A stretch of 43,369 nt of DNA from Rhodovarius sp. (lineage in GTDB: Bacteria; Pseudomonadota; Alphaproteobacteria; Acetobacterales; Acetobacteraceae): assembly GCA_025057055.1 (NCBI GenBank), contig JANWYF010000059.1:1-43369 (forward strand). The letters are read 5' to 3'. Shown in pieces: positions 17,630-27,244 of the stretch (the stretch's first letter is position 1; every line of letters begins with the position of its first letter). The translations under genes and the position numbers were made by a program. The notes beneath the pieces were generated by a model that saw only the letters and a list, made by a program, of their open reading frames with translations, was not told the origin of the DNA and did not search any database.

Positions 17630-17681
17630 GGCGCTTCCCCCTCCCTCTCCGCCCGCGGCCTCGGGCGCAGACGATGCGCAT

Positions 17682-19025
17682 TCAGCCCGGCGCTGTGAAG
17701 CCCCGGACAAGCTCCTCGCGCAGCGCCACCGCAGGATCGGCCGGATCGATCAGCACATCGGCCCGCGTCAGCATCGCCCCGCGCCGCACCGGGCAGAGCA
17801 GCCGCAGGCCCTGTGCCAGCCCGATCGGCAGCGCATCCAGGGCCCGGCTGCGCGCGGCCGGGATGCAGCGGCCCCAGACCATGGCCCCGCCTTCGCCATC
17901 CAGCACCTCCCCGGGCGAGAGATCGCGCTTGGCGATGGCCACCACATCCGCCCGCCAGGCGGTGGGGCAGCCCGTGGCCTCCCTGCGCAGGGCGACGGTC
18001 GCGACGGAGAGGGGCAGTTCGAACCCGATCAGGTGATAGGGCCGCCACAGCGCGGCATAGCGGCCCGAGGCGTCGGTCGCCACGCCATATTCGGCAAAAC
18101 AGCGGCGGATGTAGTCGCTCTCTCCCTCGAAGACGGCATAGACACCCCAGCGCAGATCGTTCTCGACCGGGCTGCCGTCACGGTGGAGGGAGGAGACCAC
18201 CTCGACCATGCCTGCGCGCTCGAGCACGCCGCCCACCGCGCATGGGCGCAGCAGATGCGGCAGATCCGCCGTGCCGCCGGGCGGGAAGAGCAGCCCGTCC
18301 TCAGGCGCCGCAAGGCCGGTTGCATTCGCCACGGCCGCCATCTCGATCGCGCTCTTGGTGCCATCGAGGAAGGAGTTGAACATCCGCGCATTCATCCCGC
18401 CGGCTGCCGCCTGTTCGGGGGTCAGACCGTAATGGGTCCAGACCGTCTCCGGCGTGCTGTCGTGATAGGCGGGCAGATATTTCGTGCCCTTGCCCGCGGC
18501 CACCACCGGAAAGCCGTGGGTGCGCAGGATGTCGACCAGTTCGCAGATGAGGGCGGGCTGATCCCCATAGGCCATGGAGTAGACCACCCCCGCCCGTTCT
18601 GCCCGCGCGGCCAGCACCGGCCCGGCCAGCACATCGGCCTCGACATTGGCCATCACCACATGGCGCCCCGCTGCGATCGCCGCCGCGGCATGGCGCAGCC
18701 CATGGCTGGCATGGCCGGTCGCCTCCACCACCACCTCGATTCGCGGATCGCACAGCGCCAGCGCATCCTCGGTGAGCCAAGTGCCGCCCGTGGCCAGCGC
18801 CTCCTCCAGGTCGCGCGCCGCCGCACGCTCGGCCGGCCAGCCGATGCGCGCAAGGTTGCGCCGCACCCCATCCGGCGAGAGATCGGCGATCGCCGCCACA
18901 TGGATGCCCGGCTGCCGTTCGGCCATGGCCAGGAACATGGAGCCGAACTTGCCCGCCCCGATCAGGCCGACAGTGATCGGCCGGCCGGCTGCAGCCCGCG
19001 CGGCGAGTTGCGCGGAGAGGCTCAC
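17682..19025 (-). CDS. NAD(P)-binding homoserine-dehydrogenase-like oxidoreductase with C-terminal SAF domain (COG4091 type)
   Basis: VGLIGAGKFGSMFLAMAERQPGIHVAAIADLSPDG..., C-terminal AIAKRDLSPGEVLDGEGGAMVWGRC SAF-like segment. Confidence 0.78.
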   Translation of the reverse strand: MSLSAQLAARAAAGRPITVGLIGAGKFGSMFLAMAERQPGIHVAAIADLSPDGVRRNLARIGWPAERAAARDLEEALATGGTWLTEDALALCDPRIEVVVEATGHASHGLRHAAAAIAAGRHVVMANVEADVLAGPVLAARAERAGVVYSMAYGDQPALICELVDILRTHGFPVVAAGKGTKYLPAYHDSTPETVWTHYGLTPEQAAAGGMNARMFNSFLDGTKSAIEMAAVANATGLAAPEDGLLFPPGGTADLPHLLRPCAVGGVLERAGMVEVVSSLHRDGSPVENDLRWGVYAVFEGESDYIRRCFAEYGVATDASGRYAALWRPYHLIGFELPLSVATVALRREATGCPTAWRADVVAIAKRDLSPGEVLDGEGGAMVWGRCIPAARSRALDALPIGLAQGLRLLCPVRRGAMLTRADVLIDPADPAVALREELVRGFTAPG

Positions 19026-19068
19026 CGCCGCCTCCGCCGCGCGCGGGGGGGCTTCCGTCTCGGCCCGC

Positions 19069-20244
19069 TCACGCGCTCTCGTAGAGGCGGGTGAGCGAGA
19101 ACTCCCGATGGCCCAGCACCTCGGCCGCCGTGAGTTCCCCGTTCGCGGTGCGCAGCATGCAATCGAGCAGGGCCTCGCCCGCCTCGTCCATGTTCATCCG
19201 CTTCTGCAGGATGCCGGTCACGTCCACGTCGATGTGTTCGGACATGGTACGCATGGTGCGCGGATTGGCGGTGATCTTGATCACCGGCAGGATCGGGTTG
19301 CCGATCACGTTGCCCTGGCCGGTCGGGAAGAAATGCACCGCGAAGCCGGCGGCGGCGCAGAGCGTGACCATCTCCGCCGCGGCCGAGCTCGAATCCATGA
19401 ACCACAGGCCAGGGTGGGTCGGCGTCTCCGCCTTGTCGAGCACGCCATCGACCAGGCACTTCTTCCCGATCTTCTGGATGTTGCCGAGCGCCTTCTCCTC
19501 GATGGTGGTCAGCCCCCCTTCGATGTTGCCCTTGGTGGGCTGGCTCTCGGAGAGGTCGTTGGTCTTGTTCGCCGCGATCACCCGCTGGTAGCGGTCGAAC
19601 ATCGCCATGAACTTCTCGCGGATCTCGGGCGTGCGGCAGCGCGCGGCGACCAGATGCTCGCCACCCGTCAGTTCGCTGGTCTCGCCGAAGACGAGCGTAT
19701 TGCCGTTCTCCCAGAGCTTGTCGAAGGCATTGCCGACGGTGGGGCAGGAGGCGAGGCCGGAGGTGGTGTCGCTCTCCCCGCATTTCGTCGAGACCCAGAG
19801 TTCGACCACATCGGCGCGGGTCTTCTTGAGGCGGGAGGCGTGCTTGACCATCTTGTAGGCGGCGCGCGAGGCGTTGGCGATCGTGTTGATGTCGCCGTTC
19901 TGCTCGATGGCGAAGCCCTCCACCGGCTTGCCCGACTTCGCGATGCCCTCGACCACGCGGCCGGTCCAGCCCGGCTCGATGCCGATGACAACGACGGCGG
20001 CGACGTTCGGGTTGGTGCCGGTGCCGATCAGGGTGCGGAAATGGAGTTCGAGGTCGGCACCGAACTGCAGCCGGCCATAGGCATGGGGGATCGCCATCGC
20101 CCCTTTGATGTTGTTCGCCACCGCCTCGGCCGCGGCGTTCGAGAGGTCATCCACCGGCAGGATGATGACGTGATTGCGCACGCCCATCCGCCCGTTCTCG
20201 CGCCGCCAGCCCTCGAAGCTCGCGCTCTTGAGGTCGATGCCCAT
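19069..20244 (-). CDS. UxaA-family hydrolase large subunit, similar to (2R)-sulfolactate sulfo-lyase subunit beta (SuyB-like)
   Basis: [58 protein letters not shown]..., [73 protein letters not shown]. Internal Met at 20244 gives 391 aa. Confidence 0.8.
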   Translation of the reverse strand: MGIDLKSASFEGWRRENGRMGVRNHVIILPVDDLSNAAAEAVANNIKGAMAIPHAYGRLQFGADLELHFRTLIGTGTNPNVAAVVVIGIEPGWTGRVVEGIAKSGKPVEGFAIEQNGDINTIANASRAAYKMVKHASRLKKTRADVVELWVSTKCGESDTTSGLASCPTVGNAFDKLWENGNTLVFGETSELTGGEHLVAARCRTPEIREKFMAMFDRYQRVIAANKTNDLSESQPTKGNIEGGLTTIEEKALGNIQKIGKKCLVDGVLDKAETPTHPGLWFMDSSSAAAEMVTLCAAAGFAVHFFPTGQGNVIGNPILPVIKITANPRTMRTMSEHIDVDVTGILQKRMNMDEAGEALLDCMLRTANGELTAAEVLGHREFSLTRLYESA

Positions 20245-20263
20245 GCCCTGCGTCTCCCCTCTC

Positions 20264-20548
20264 TCACCAGCGCTTGGTCTTGACGTTGTGGACGTGCAGA
20301 TGCTCGCCCGGCGCGATGTCGGCCACGGCGCGGCCGATGTCCACGCCGTATTTGATGATGGTATCACCCGCCTTGATCGGCTTGATCGCGAGCTTGTGCC
20401 CGATCGGGATGTCGGACTTCGCCTCGAACTCGATCATGCGGTCCTGGTCCATGATCCAGCCGTTGAGGCGGGTTCCGGCCTTGACGCCTTCCACCACCAC
20501 CACGCCGACCGAATCGCTTTCGTCATGGACGATGAAATGCACCGTCAT
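20264..20548 (-). CDS. UxaA-family small SAF-domain subunit, SuyA-like
   Basis: 94 aa: [88 protein letters not shown]; directly upstream of the large subunit. Confidence 0.82.
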   Translation of the reverse strand: MTVHFIVHDESDSVGVVVVEGVKAGTRLNGWIMDQDRMIEFEAKSDIPIGHKLAIKPIKAGDTIIKYGVDIGRAVADIAPGEHLHVHNVKTKRW

Positions 20549-20736
20549 CGGCAGGTTCCCCCCTCTGCGCGTCGGGGCGGGAGGCTAGCCGCCTGCCCAG
20601 CCCCCCACAAGGCACGCCCCGGCCAGGAGTTGCTGGACAGCCGCCCCGGCTTGCTGCCAACTGCGCAAGGGCGCGGGCCGCGCGCGGCCCGATGCCCGCA
20701 CCCGGGGTTCCGCATGGAGGACAGGGGGGCTTGTTG

Positions 20737-21954
20737 ATGCTGGAAGCCGCGCTGGCCCGTTTCATCCGCCATGGCAGCCTGCTGCTGCGCCTGCCCGATG
20801 GGCGCGAACTCAGGCTGGGTCCCGGCGGCCCGCCCGCTGCGGGCATGCATATCCGCACCCGGCGCGCGCTGGTCCGTCTGCTCATCGATCCTGCGCTGGC
20901 CTTCGGCGAACTCTACATGGATGGGGAGATCGAGCCGATCGGCGGCAGCCTGCATGACCTGATGGGCGTGCTGCAGCTCAACCAAGCGGCGGGGCCGGAG
21001 CCGGGGCTCGGCCGCCTTGCCGCCCTGCTGCGCCGCGGGCTGCGGCGCCTTGCCCAGCTCAACCCCGCGGGCCGGTCCCGGCGCAATGTGGCGCACCATT
21101 ATGACCTCGACGGGCGGCTCTACTCCCTCTTCCTCGATGAGGATCGCCAATATTCCTGCGCCTATTTCCCGACCGGCAAGGAGACGCTCGAGGAGGCACA
21201 GCGGGCCAAGAAGCGCCACATCGCCGCCAAGCTGCGCCTCGACCGCCCGGGGCTCGAGGTGCTCGACATCGGCTCGGGCTGGGGCGGCATGGCGATCACG
21301 CTCGCGCGCGAATGGGGGGCACGGGTGGTCGGCATCACCCTCTCGACCGAACAGCTCGAGCATGCGCGCCGCCGCGCCGAGGCCGAGGGCCTGTCGGACC
21401 GCGTCCGCTTCGAGCTGATGGACTATCGCGCCTGGGACCGGCCGGTCGACCGCATCGTCTCGGTCGGGATGGTCGAGCATGTCGGCATCAACCACCTGCC
21501 GGCCTATTTCCGGATGATCCGCCAGTCCCTGCGGGAGGACGGGGTGGCGCTGGTGCACGGCATCGGCCGCTCCGACGGGCCGGGGGCGACCAATCCGTGG
21601 CTCGCCAAATACATCTTCCCGGGCGGCTATTCGCCGGCCCTGTCGGAAGTGCTGCCGGCGGTCGAACGGTCGGGCCTGTGGGTGACGGATATCGAGATCT
21701 GGCGCCTGCACTACGCCCGCACCCTTGCCGAATGGCGCGCCCGCTTCAACGCCCACCGCGAGGATATCCGCGCCCTCTATGACGAGCGCTTCTGCCGGAT
21801 GTTCGAACTCTACCTCACCGGCTGCGAATGGGCCTTCCGGGTCGGCGGACATATGGTCTGGCAGCTGCAGCTGGCGCGGCGGGTCGATACCCTGCCGCTG
21901 ACGCGGGACTACATGTACGAGGAAGAACGGCGCGCCCTGCGGGTCGAGGCCTGA
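20737..21954 (+). CDS. Cyclopropane-fatty-acyl-phospholipid synthase family SAM methyltransferase
   Basis: NVAHHYDLDGRLYSLFLDEDRQYSCAYF, LDIGSGWGGMAITLAREWGARVVGITLSTEQLEHARRRA, VGMVEHVGINHLPAYF. Confidence 0.94.
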   Translation: MLEAALARFIRHGSLLLRLPDGRELRLGPGGPPAAGMHIRTRRALVRLLIDPALAFGELYMDGEIEPIGGSLHDLMGVLQLNQAAGPEPGLGRLAALLRRGLRRLAQLNPAGRSRRNVAHHYDLDGRLYSLFLDEDRQYSCAYFPTGKETLEEAQRAKKRHIAAKLRLDRPGLEVLDIGSGWGGMAITLAREWGARVVGITLSTEQLEHARRRAEAEGLSDRVRFELMDYRAWDRPVDRIVSVGMVEHVGINHLPAYFRMIRQSLREDGVALVHGIGRSDGPGATNPWLAKYIFPGGYSPALSEVLPAVERSGLWVTDIEIWRLHYARTLAEWRARFNAHREDIRALYDERFCRMFELYLTGCEWAFRVGGHMVWQLQLARRVDTLPLTRDYMYEEERRALRVEA

Positions 21955-21959
21955 GTTCA

Positions 21960-22019
21960 GCCAGCCCTGCACGCTGCCGCGGGCTGGCGCGGCCGGCTGC
22001 GGCAAAAGGCCGCAAGCCG
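21960..22019 (+). terminator. Two tandem hairpins downstream of the CFA-like gene
   Basis: GCCAGCCC...GGGCTGGC (21960-21988), then CGGCTGCGGC-AAAAG-GCCGC(A)AGCCG (21994-22019). Confidence 0.45.
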
Positions 22020-22234
22020 AGGCCGGGTGCTTCGCCCCCTCCCGGTGCCGAGGCAGCGGCCCGGCCCCCAGGCGGCAGCCCCTGCCCTCGGCCGCCCCTC
22101 CGCCCGGGCAGCCCGAACCGGCCCCGGCGCTGCATGCCGCCGCCCTGGCCTGACGCACCGCCCTCAGGACCCCGGGCTTCCAGAGGCTCGGGCCACATGG
22201 CATTCCCGCCTCCCGATCGGCGGCGGAGGGCGAG

Positions 22235-23089
22235 ATGGCAGGCGTATTCTGGTATGACGGCCGGTGGTTCGAGGAAGAGCCGCGCATCCTCGGCCCGCTC
22301 GATCACGCCTTCTGGCTGGGCTCGGTGGTCTTCGACGGGGCGCGCGCGATCCGCGGCTTCGCCCCGGACCTCGACCGCCACTGCGCGCGCGCCGTGCGTT
22401 CGGCGCTCGCCATGGGAATGAAGCCCGGCCTGACCGCGGCCGAGATCGAATCCCTCTGCCGCGAGGGCATCCGCCGCATGGGGCCCGAGGCCACGCTCTA
22501 TGTCCGGCCCATGTTCTTCATCCGCCGCGGCCTCGGGGCCGCCCGGCCCGATCCGGACAGCACGGATTTCGTGCTCGCCCTCTACGAGTCGCCGCTGCCC
22601 CCTTTCGTCGGCTTCTCGGCCCTGCTCACCCCCTTCCGCCGGCCCGCCACCGACATGGCGCCGACCGATGCCAAGGCCGCCTGCCTCTATCCCAACGGCG
22701 CACGGGCCACCGCCTGGGCGGTGCAGCACGGGGCAGAGGCCGCGGTGATGCTGGACCCGGCCGGCAATGTGGCCGAGTTCGCCTCGGCCAATCTCTGGCT
22801 GGTCAAGGATGGGGTGGCGATCACCCCTGCCATCAATCACACCTTTCTCAACGGCATCACCCGGCAGCGGGTGATCGCGCTGCTGCGCGAGGCCGGTCAG
22901 CCGGTCGAAGAACGCGCCGTCCGCCCGGAGGAGCTGGAAGAGGCCGAAGAGATCTTCGCCACCGGCAACTATGCCAAGGTCTCGCCCTGCACGCGCTACA
23001 ACGGCCGTGCCCTGCCGGTGGGGCCGGTCGCCACCCGCGCGCGCGATCTGTATTTTGCCTGGATGGAGCAGGGGCAACGCATCGTGTGA
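22235..23089 (+). CDS. Class IV (branched-chain-type) aminotransferase
   Basis: LDHAFWLGSVVFDGARAIRGF...LYVRPMFF, CLYPNGARATAWAVQHGAEAAVMLDPAGNVAEFASANLWLVKDG, FATGNYAKVSPCTRYNGR. Confidence 0.9.
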   Translation: MAGVFWYDGRWFEEEPRILGPLDHAFWLGSVVFDGARAIRGFAPDLDRHCARAVRSALAMGMKPGLTAAEIESLCREGIRRMGPEATLYVRPMFFIRRGLGAARPDPDSTDFVLALYESPLPPFVGFSALLTPFRRPATDMAPTDAKAACLYPNGARATAWAVQHGAEAAVMLDPAGNVAEFASANLWLVKDGVAITPAINHTFLNGITRQRVIALLREAGQPVEERAVRPEELEEAEEIFATGNYAKVSPCTRYNGRALPVGPVATRARDLYFAWMEQGQRIV

Positions 23090-23199
23090 GGGGCGAGCGC
23101 GGGAGGGGCAGCCGGGGCGCATCGGGCGGCCCGCGCGGCCCGTGCCGCCGCGCGCCGCACCCTGCCCCGCAGCCCTTGGCGCCGGCCGCGGGGAGCGGC

Positions 23200-23838
23200 G
23201 TGCCGCCCACCATCCTGGCCGCCACCGAGGATGTGCTGGTCATCGACAAGCCGGCCGGCCTGCCGCTCGACCCCGGCCGGCAGGGAGGGCCGAGCTTGGC
23301 CGAGCTTCTGCCGGCCCTGGCCGTCGGCCGCCGCTTCCCGCCTGCCCCCGCCCATCGGCTGGATCGCGACACCGCAGGCTGCCTGGTGCTGGCCCGCCAT
23401 CGCCGCGCCTTGCGCAGCCTGCACCAGGCCTTCGCCGAGGGGCGAGTGCGCAAGACCTACTGGGCGGTGCTGGTCGGCACCCTGGCCGAGGAGGCGGGAG
23501 AGATCGCCCTGCCGCTGGCCAAGATCAGCAGCCCGCGGGCGGGCTGGCGCATCGTGCCCGACGCCGCCGGCCGGCCGGCGCGGACGCGCTTTCGCGTTCT
23601 CGGCCGCGGGCCGGGGCTGACCTGGGTGGAGTTCACGCCCGAGACCGGGCGCACCCATCAGTTGCGCGCCCATGCCGCGGCGGTCGGCCATCCGATCCTG
23701 GGCGATGCACGCTATGGCGGAGGCGAGGGGCCGCTGCATCTGCTGGCCCGTCACATCGTCCTGCCGGGCGGGGTGGAGGCCACGGCACCGCTGCCGGCGC
23801 ATATGCAGGCGGCGATCCGGGCCTGCGGGGGGGCGTGA
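23200..23838 (+). CDS. RluA-family pseudouridine synthase
   Basis: VLVIDKPAGLPL, APAHRLDRDTAGCLVLARHRRALRSLHQAFAEGRVRKTYWAVLVG, GRTHQLRAHAAAVGHPILGDARYG; GTG start at 23200 inferred. Confidence 0.9.
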   Translation: MPPTILAATEDVLVIDKPAGLPLDPGRQGGPSLAELLPALAVGRRFPPAPAHRLDRDTAGCLVLARHRRALRSLHQAFAEGRVRKTYWAVLVGTLAEEAGEIALPLAKISSPRAGWRIVPDAAGRPARTRFRVLGRGPGLTWVEFTPETGRTHQLRAHAAAVGHPILGDARYGGGEGPLHLLARHIVLPGGVEATAPLPAHMQAAIRACGGA

Positions 23839-24410
23839 TGGTGCCGGCGCCCGCCGAGATGGCCGCGGGTCGCGGCCAGGGCTCTGTCCTGCCCCCGCCG
23901 CCGGGCGGCCGCTGCCAGGGCGCCCCGCCGCTGCGCGCCGGCCGGAGGCCGCCCTGCCCTGACCTGCGCGACCTGCCGCTGCCGACAGGGCAAGCAGAGG
24001 ACCGCCGCGCCCGGCTGGCCTGCCACTCTCCCCCCGCGATCGGATACCGCCGGCTCGCGCTGCTGCTGGCAGCCCTGGGCCTGGCCGCGCAGGCGCCGCG
24101 CCCCTTCTGCGATTTCGGCAGCGCGATCGCTGCCATGCGTGAAGCCCAGCGCCTGCTCGAGGCCCCCGCCCCCGCGCTGGTCCCAGCGCGGCAGGCGGCA
24201 GGGGAGGCGGCGGCCGCCCTGCGCCGGGCCGAGGCGCGGCTGATCGCCTGCGGCTGCCCCCGCGCGGCCGAACGCGTGGCCGAAGCGGCGGCCGCAGCCG
24301 AACGCGGCGGCTTCGAAGCCTCGGCCGCGGGGGTGGCGGCGGCGATGGAGGCGGCGCGGCTGCGCCTGCGCTGGGCGGAGGAGGCGCTGACCCGCCAAGG
24401 CTGCCGCTGA
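23838..24410 (+). CDS. Small putative exported protein of unknown function (start uncertain)
   Basis: TGATG-type overlap with RluA stop; hydrophobic segment RLALLLAALGLAAQAPRPFCDFGSAIAAMREAQRLLEAP..., coiled Ala-rich with Cys residues, ends RQGCR. Confidence 0.5.
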   Translation: MVPAPAEMAAGRGQGSVLPPPPGGRCQGAPPLRAGRRPPCPDLRDLPLPTGQAEDRRARLACHSPPAIGYRRLALLLAALGLAAQAPRPFCDFGSAIAAMREAQRLLEAPAPALVPARQAAGEAAAALRRAEARLIACGCPRAAERVAEAAAAAERGGFEASAAGVAAAMEAARLRLRWAEEALTRQGCR

Positions 24411-24779
24411 GCCGGGAGGCGGCCTCTGCCCGCAGCGCGCCGGGGCGCTGGCCCTTCTCCATGGCCCGATTCTGGGGCGGAGCAGCCGCCCATCCGCGCC
24501 GGGCGGCGCGATTCCGAAGTTCGGCACCGGGGCTGGGCGCCGACCGCCCGGTCCGCCCCCTGGGTCTCGCGCTGCACCGCCCGCTTGCGCCGCGGCGGCC
24601 GAGATGGAGCCCACTGGCCGAGGAGGCAGCGCGCCTGCCGCCGCCTCGGCCAGCCCTGCCCGAAAGCTGGGCGGCCGGGGCGGCTCTCGGCGCGCCGGCA
24701 CGGCCGGGCGGGGTCGATCGGCCGCTTGCTCCGCCCCGGCGCCCGCGCTTGCATACCGATCGCGACAAGGGAGAGAACC

Positions 24780-26381
24780 ATGCGCCTTAAGCTCCTGGCC
24801 TCGGCCATGGCAGCGCTGCTGCTCACCGCCCCGGCAGCCGATGCGCAGCAGCGGGTGCTGCGGATCGCCATGACGGCCGCCGATGTGCCCACCACCACCG
24901 GCATGCCCAACAACGGCTTCGAAGGGATGCGCTTTCTCGGCTATCCCGTCTTCGAGGCGCTGACCGCCTGGGATTTCTCCGACCCCTCGCGCCCGGCCGG
25001 GCTGCGCCCGGGTCTGGCCGAACGCTGGGAGCAGGACGCGAATGACCCGCGCATCTGGCGCTTCCATCTGCGCCGCGGCGTGCAGTTCCACGACGGCACG
25101 CCCTTCAACGCCGATGCGGTGATCTGGAACTTCGACCGCTTCTTCAACAACCAAAGCCCGCAGTTCGACCCCGCCGGCAGCGCCATCACCCGCGGGCGCA
25201 TCCCGGTGCTGGAGAGCTACCGCAAGATCGACGACTTCACGGTCGAGGTCACGACGACCCGGCCGGTCTCCTACTGGCCTTATCTGCAGGTCTATATCCT
25301 GATCACCTCGCCTGCCTCCTTCGAGGCCGGCGGGCGCGACTGGGGGCGGGTGGCCGCGCTGCCCCCGGCCGGCACCGGGCCCTTCCGCCTCTCCCGCTTC
25401 GTGCCGCGCCAGCAGGCCGAGCTCTCGCGCAACGACGCCTACTGGGATCCCGAACGGCGCGCCCGGCTCGATCGCATCGTGCTGCTGCCGATGCCCGAGG
25501 CGACGACGCGCCTCGCCGCGCTGCGCTCCGGGCAGGTTGACTGGATCGAGGTGCCGCCGCCCGATGCCATCCCCTCGCTGCGGCAGGCCGGTTTCCAGAT
25601 CAGCACCGGCTCCTACCCGCATGTCTGGCCCTGGGTCTTCGCCGTCGGCCGACCGGGCAGCCCGGTGGCGGATGTGCGGGTGCGGCAGGCGCTCAACTAC
25701 TGCATCGACCGCGAGGCGATGGTGCAGCTGCTCAACGGCACCGCCGAACCGAGCGTGGGCTTCTTCAAGCCCAACGACCCCCATTTCGGCCATCCGCAGC
25801 ACCGCTATCGGCTGGATGCCGCGCGCGGCCGCGCCCTGCTGGCCGAGGCGGGCTTCACCGCGCAGCGCCCGCTCTCGCTGAAGGTGGGCATCTCGACCAG
25901 CGGCTCGGGCCAGATGCTGCCCCTGCCGATGAACGAGCTGCTGCAGCAGCAGCTGCAGCAGAACTGCGGCGTGCGCGTCTCCTTCGAGGTGGTGGAGTGG
26001 AACACGCTGCTCGCCGGCCTGCGCGCCGAGCCAGGTCAGCCCGCCTGGCTCGGGGCCGATGCGCTGAACATCAGCCTCGTCTCCTCCGACGCCTCGCAGA
26101 TGGCGCGCTGGTTCCTCAGCCAGAACTTCACCCCGCGCGGCTCCAATGCCGGCCACTGGCGCGATGAGGTCTTCGACGCCGCCTTCGCCGAGCTCGAGGT
26201 GGAGCGCGACCCCAACCGCATCGCCGAACTCCTGCGCCGCGCGCATGAGCGGCTGGTCGACAATCCACCCTGGCTGTGGGTGGTCCACGACCTCAATCCC
26301 CGCGCCTTCTCGCGCCGCGTGCGCGGCTTCGTCCCGGCGCAGTCCTGGTTCCAGGACCTCACCCGGGTGGACATCCAGTAA
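24780..26381 (+). CDS. ABC transporter substrate-binding protein, family 5 (peptide/nickel type)
   Basis: Signal peptide MRLKLLASAMAALLLTAPAADAQQ; GLAERWEQDANDPRIWRFHLRRGVQFHDGTPFNADAVIWNFDR; VRQALNYCIDREAMVQLLNG. Confidence 0.95.
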   Translation: MRLKLLASAMAALLLTAPAADAQQRVLRIAMTAADVPTTTGMPNNGFEGMRFLGYPVFEALTAWDFSDPSRPAGLRPGLAERWEQDANDPRIWRFHLRRGVQFHDGTPFNADAVIWNFDRFFNNQSPQFDPAGSAITRGRIPVLESYRKIDDFTVEVTTTRPVSYWPYLQVYILITSPASFEAGGRDWGRVAALPPAGTGPFRLSRFVPRQQAELSRNDAYWDPERRARLDRIVLLPMPEATTRLAALRSGQVDWIEVPPPDAIPSLRQAGFQISTGSYPHVWPWVFAVGRPGSPVADVRVRQALNYCIDREAMVQLLNGTAEPSVGFFKPNDPHFGHPQHRYRLDAARGRALLAEAGFTAQRPLSLKVGISTSGSGQMLPLPMNELLQQQLQQNCGVRVSFEVVEWNTLLAGLRAEPGQPAWLGADALNISLVSSDASQMARWFLSQNFTPRGSNAGHWRDEVFDAAFAELEVERDPNRIAELLRRAHERLVDNPPWLWVVHDLNPRAFSRRVRGFVPAQSWFQDLTRVDIQ

Positions 26382-26432
26382 CGCGGGGCGAAGGATGCGC
26401 AGGTTGCGTCAACTCTCCGCAAGGAGCGCCTG

Positions 26433-26768
26433 ATGATCGTCGACCTGCGCATCTACACCTGCAAGCCGAACAAGCTACCGGCCTTCCTCAAACTCTACGA
26501 GGAGAAGGCTTGGCCGCTGCAGCTCAAGTACCTGGAGAACTGCCTCGGCTGGTACCAGACGGTGGAGGGGGCGCTGAACACCGTCGTCCACCTCTGGGGC
26601 TATGCAGACCAGGCGGATCGCGAGCGGCGGCGGCTTGCCATGCAGGCGGATCCGGCCTGGGGCGAGTATCTCAAGGCCGCCGCGGAGCAGGAGCTGCTGG
26701 TCGCGATGGAGAACCGCATCCTGCGCCGCACTCCCTTCTTCGAGGCCTGGCTCGCGCGGAAGGGGTGA
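26433..26768 (+). CDS. NIPSNAP family protein
   Basis: MIVDLRIYTCKPNKLPAFLKLYEEKAWPLQLKYLENCLGWYQTVEGALNTVVHLWGYADQADRERRR. Confidence 0.88.
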   Translation: MIVDLRIYTCKPNKLPAFLKLYEEKAWPLQLKYLENCLGWYQTVEGALNTVVHLWGYADQADRERRRLAMQADPAWGEYLKAAAEQELLVAMENRILRRTPFFEAWLARKG

Positions 26769-27244
26769 TCGCCTCCTCCCAGGGCGGGCGGGCGCGGCGG
26801 CAGCGGCTCGCCCCGCCCTGCACCGCGGGGTGATCGGGAGGGCGGGCGGCGGCATGCACCGCACCACCCCGCCGCGGGCGACCGAGGCCACGCCGAGGAG
26901 CGCCGATGGCCGCGGGGGGCCGCTTCCGGCGTTCGGTCGGCCCGCTTTGCCCCTGGGGCAGCCGCCCCGGCCTGCGCGCATGCTGCGCCCCCCTGCTTGA
27001 GGCCTCGGCAGGCGGGTCGGGGAGCAGACTGCCGTCAGCCTAGGGACCGCCGCCGCCAGCCCAGCCCCGCGCCCCGGGTGGAGACCGCGGCGAAGAGGCC
27101 CCGCCCCCGCCGCCGGCATGGTCGCCAGACCGTCACGCCCAGGCAGCCATGCGCGAGGCGGCGCAGCCCGCCGGCGCCCGCTGCGCTTCCCCTCCGCTGC
27201 GCTGCGGCCTACATCCCATACTGCATCGCAACAGCGGGGGTCCC

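Noticed and set aside
23751-26288. 845-aa reverse-strand ORF opposite the family-5 SBP
   Set aside because: Shadow ORF of a clear SBP gene with signal peptide on the + strand.
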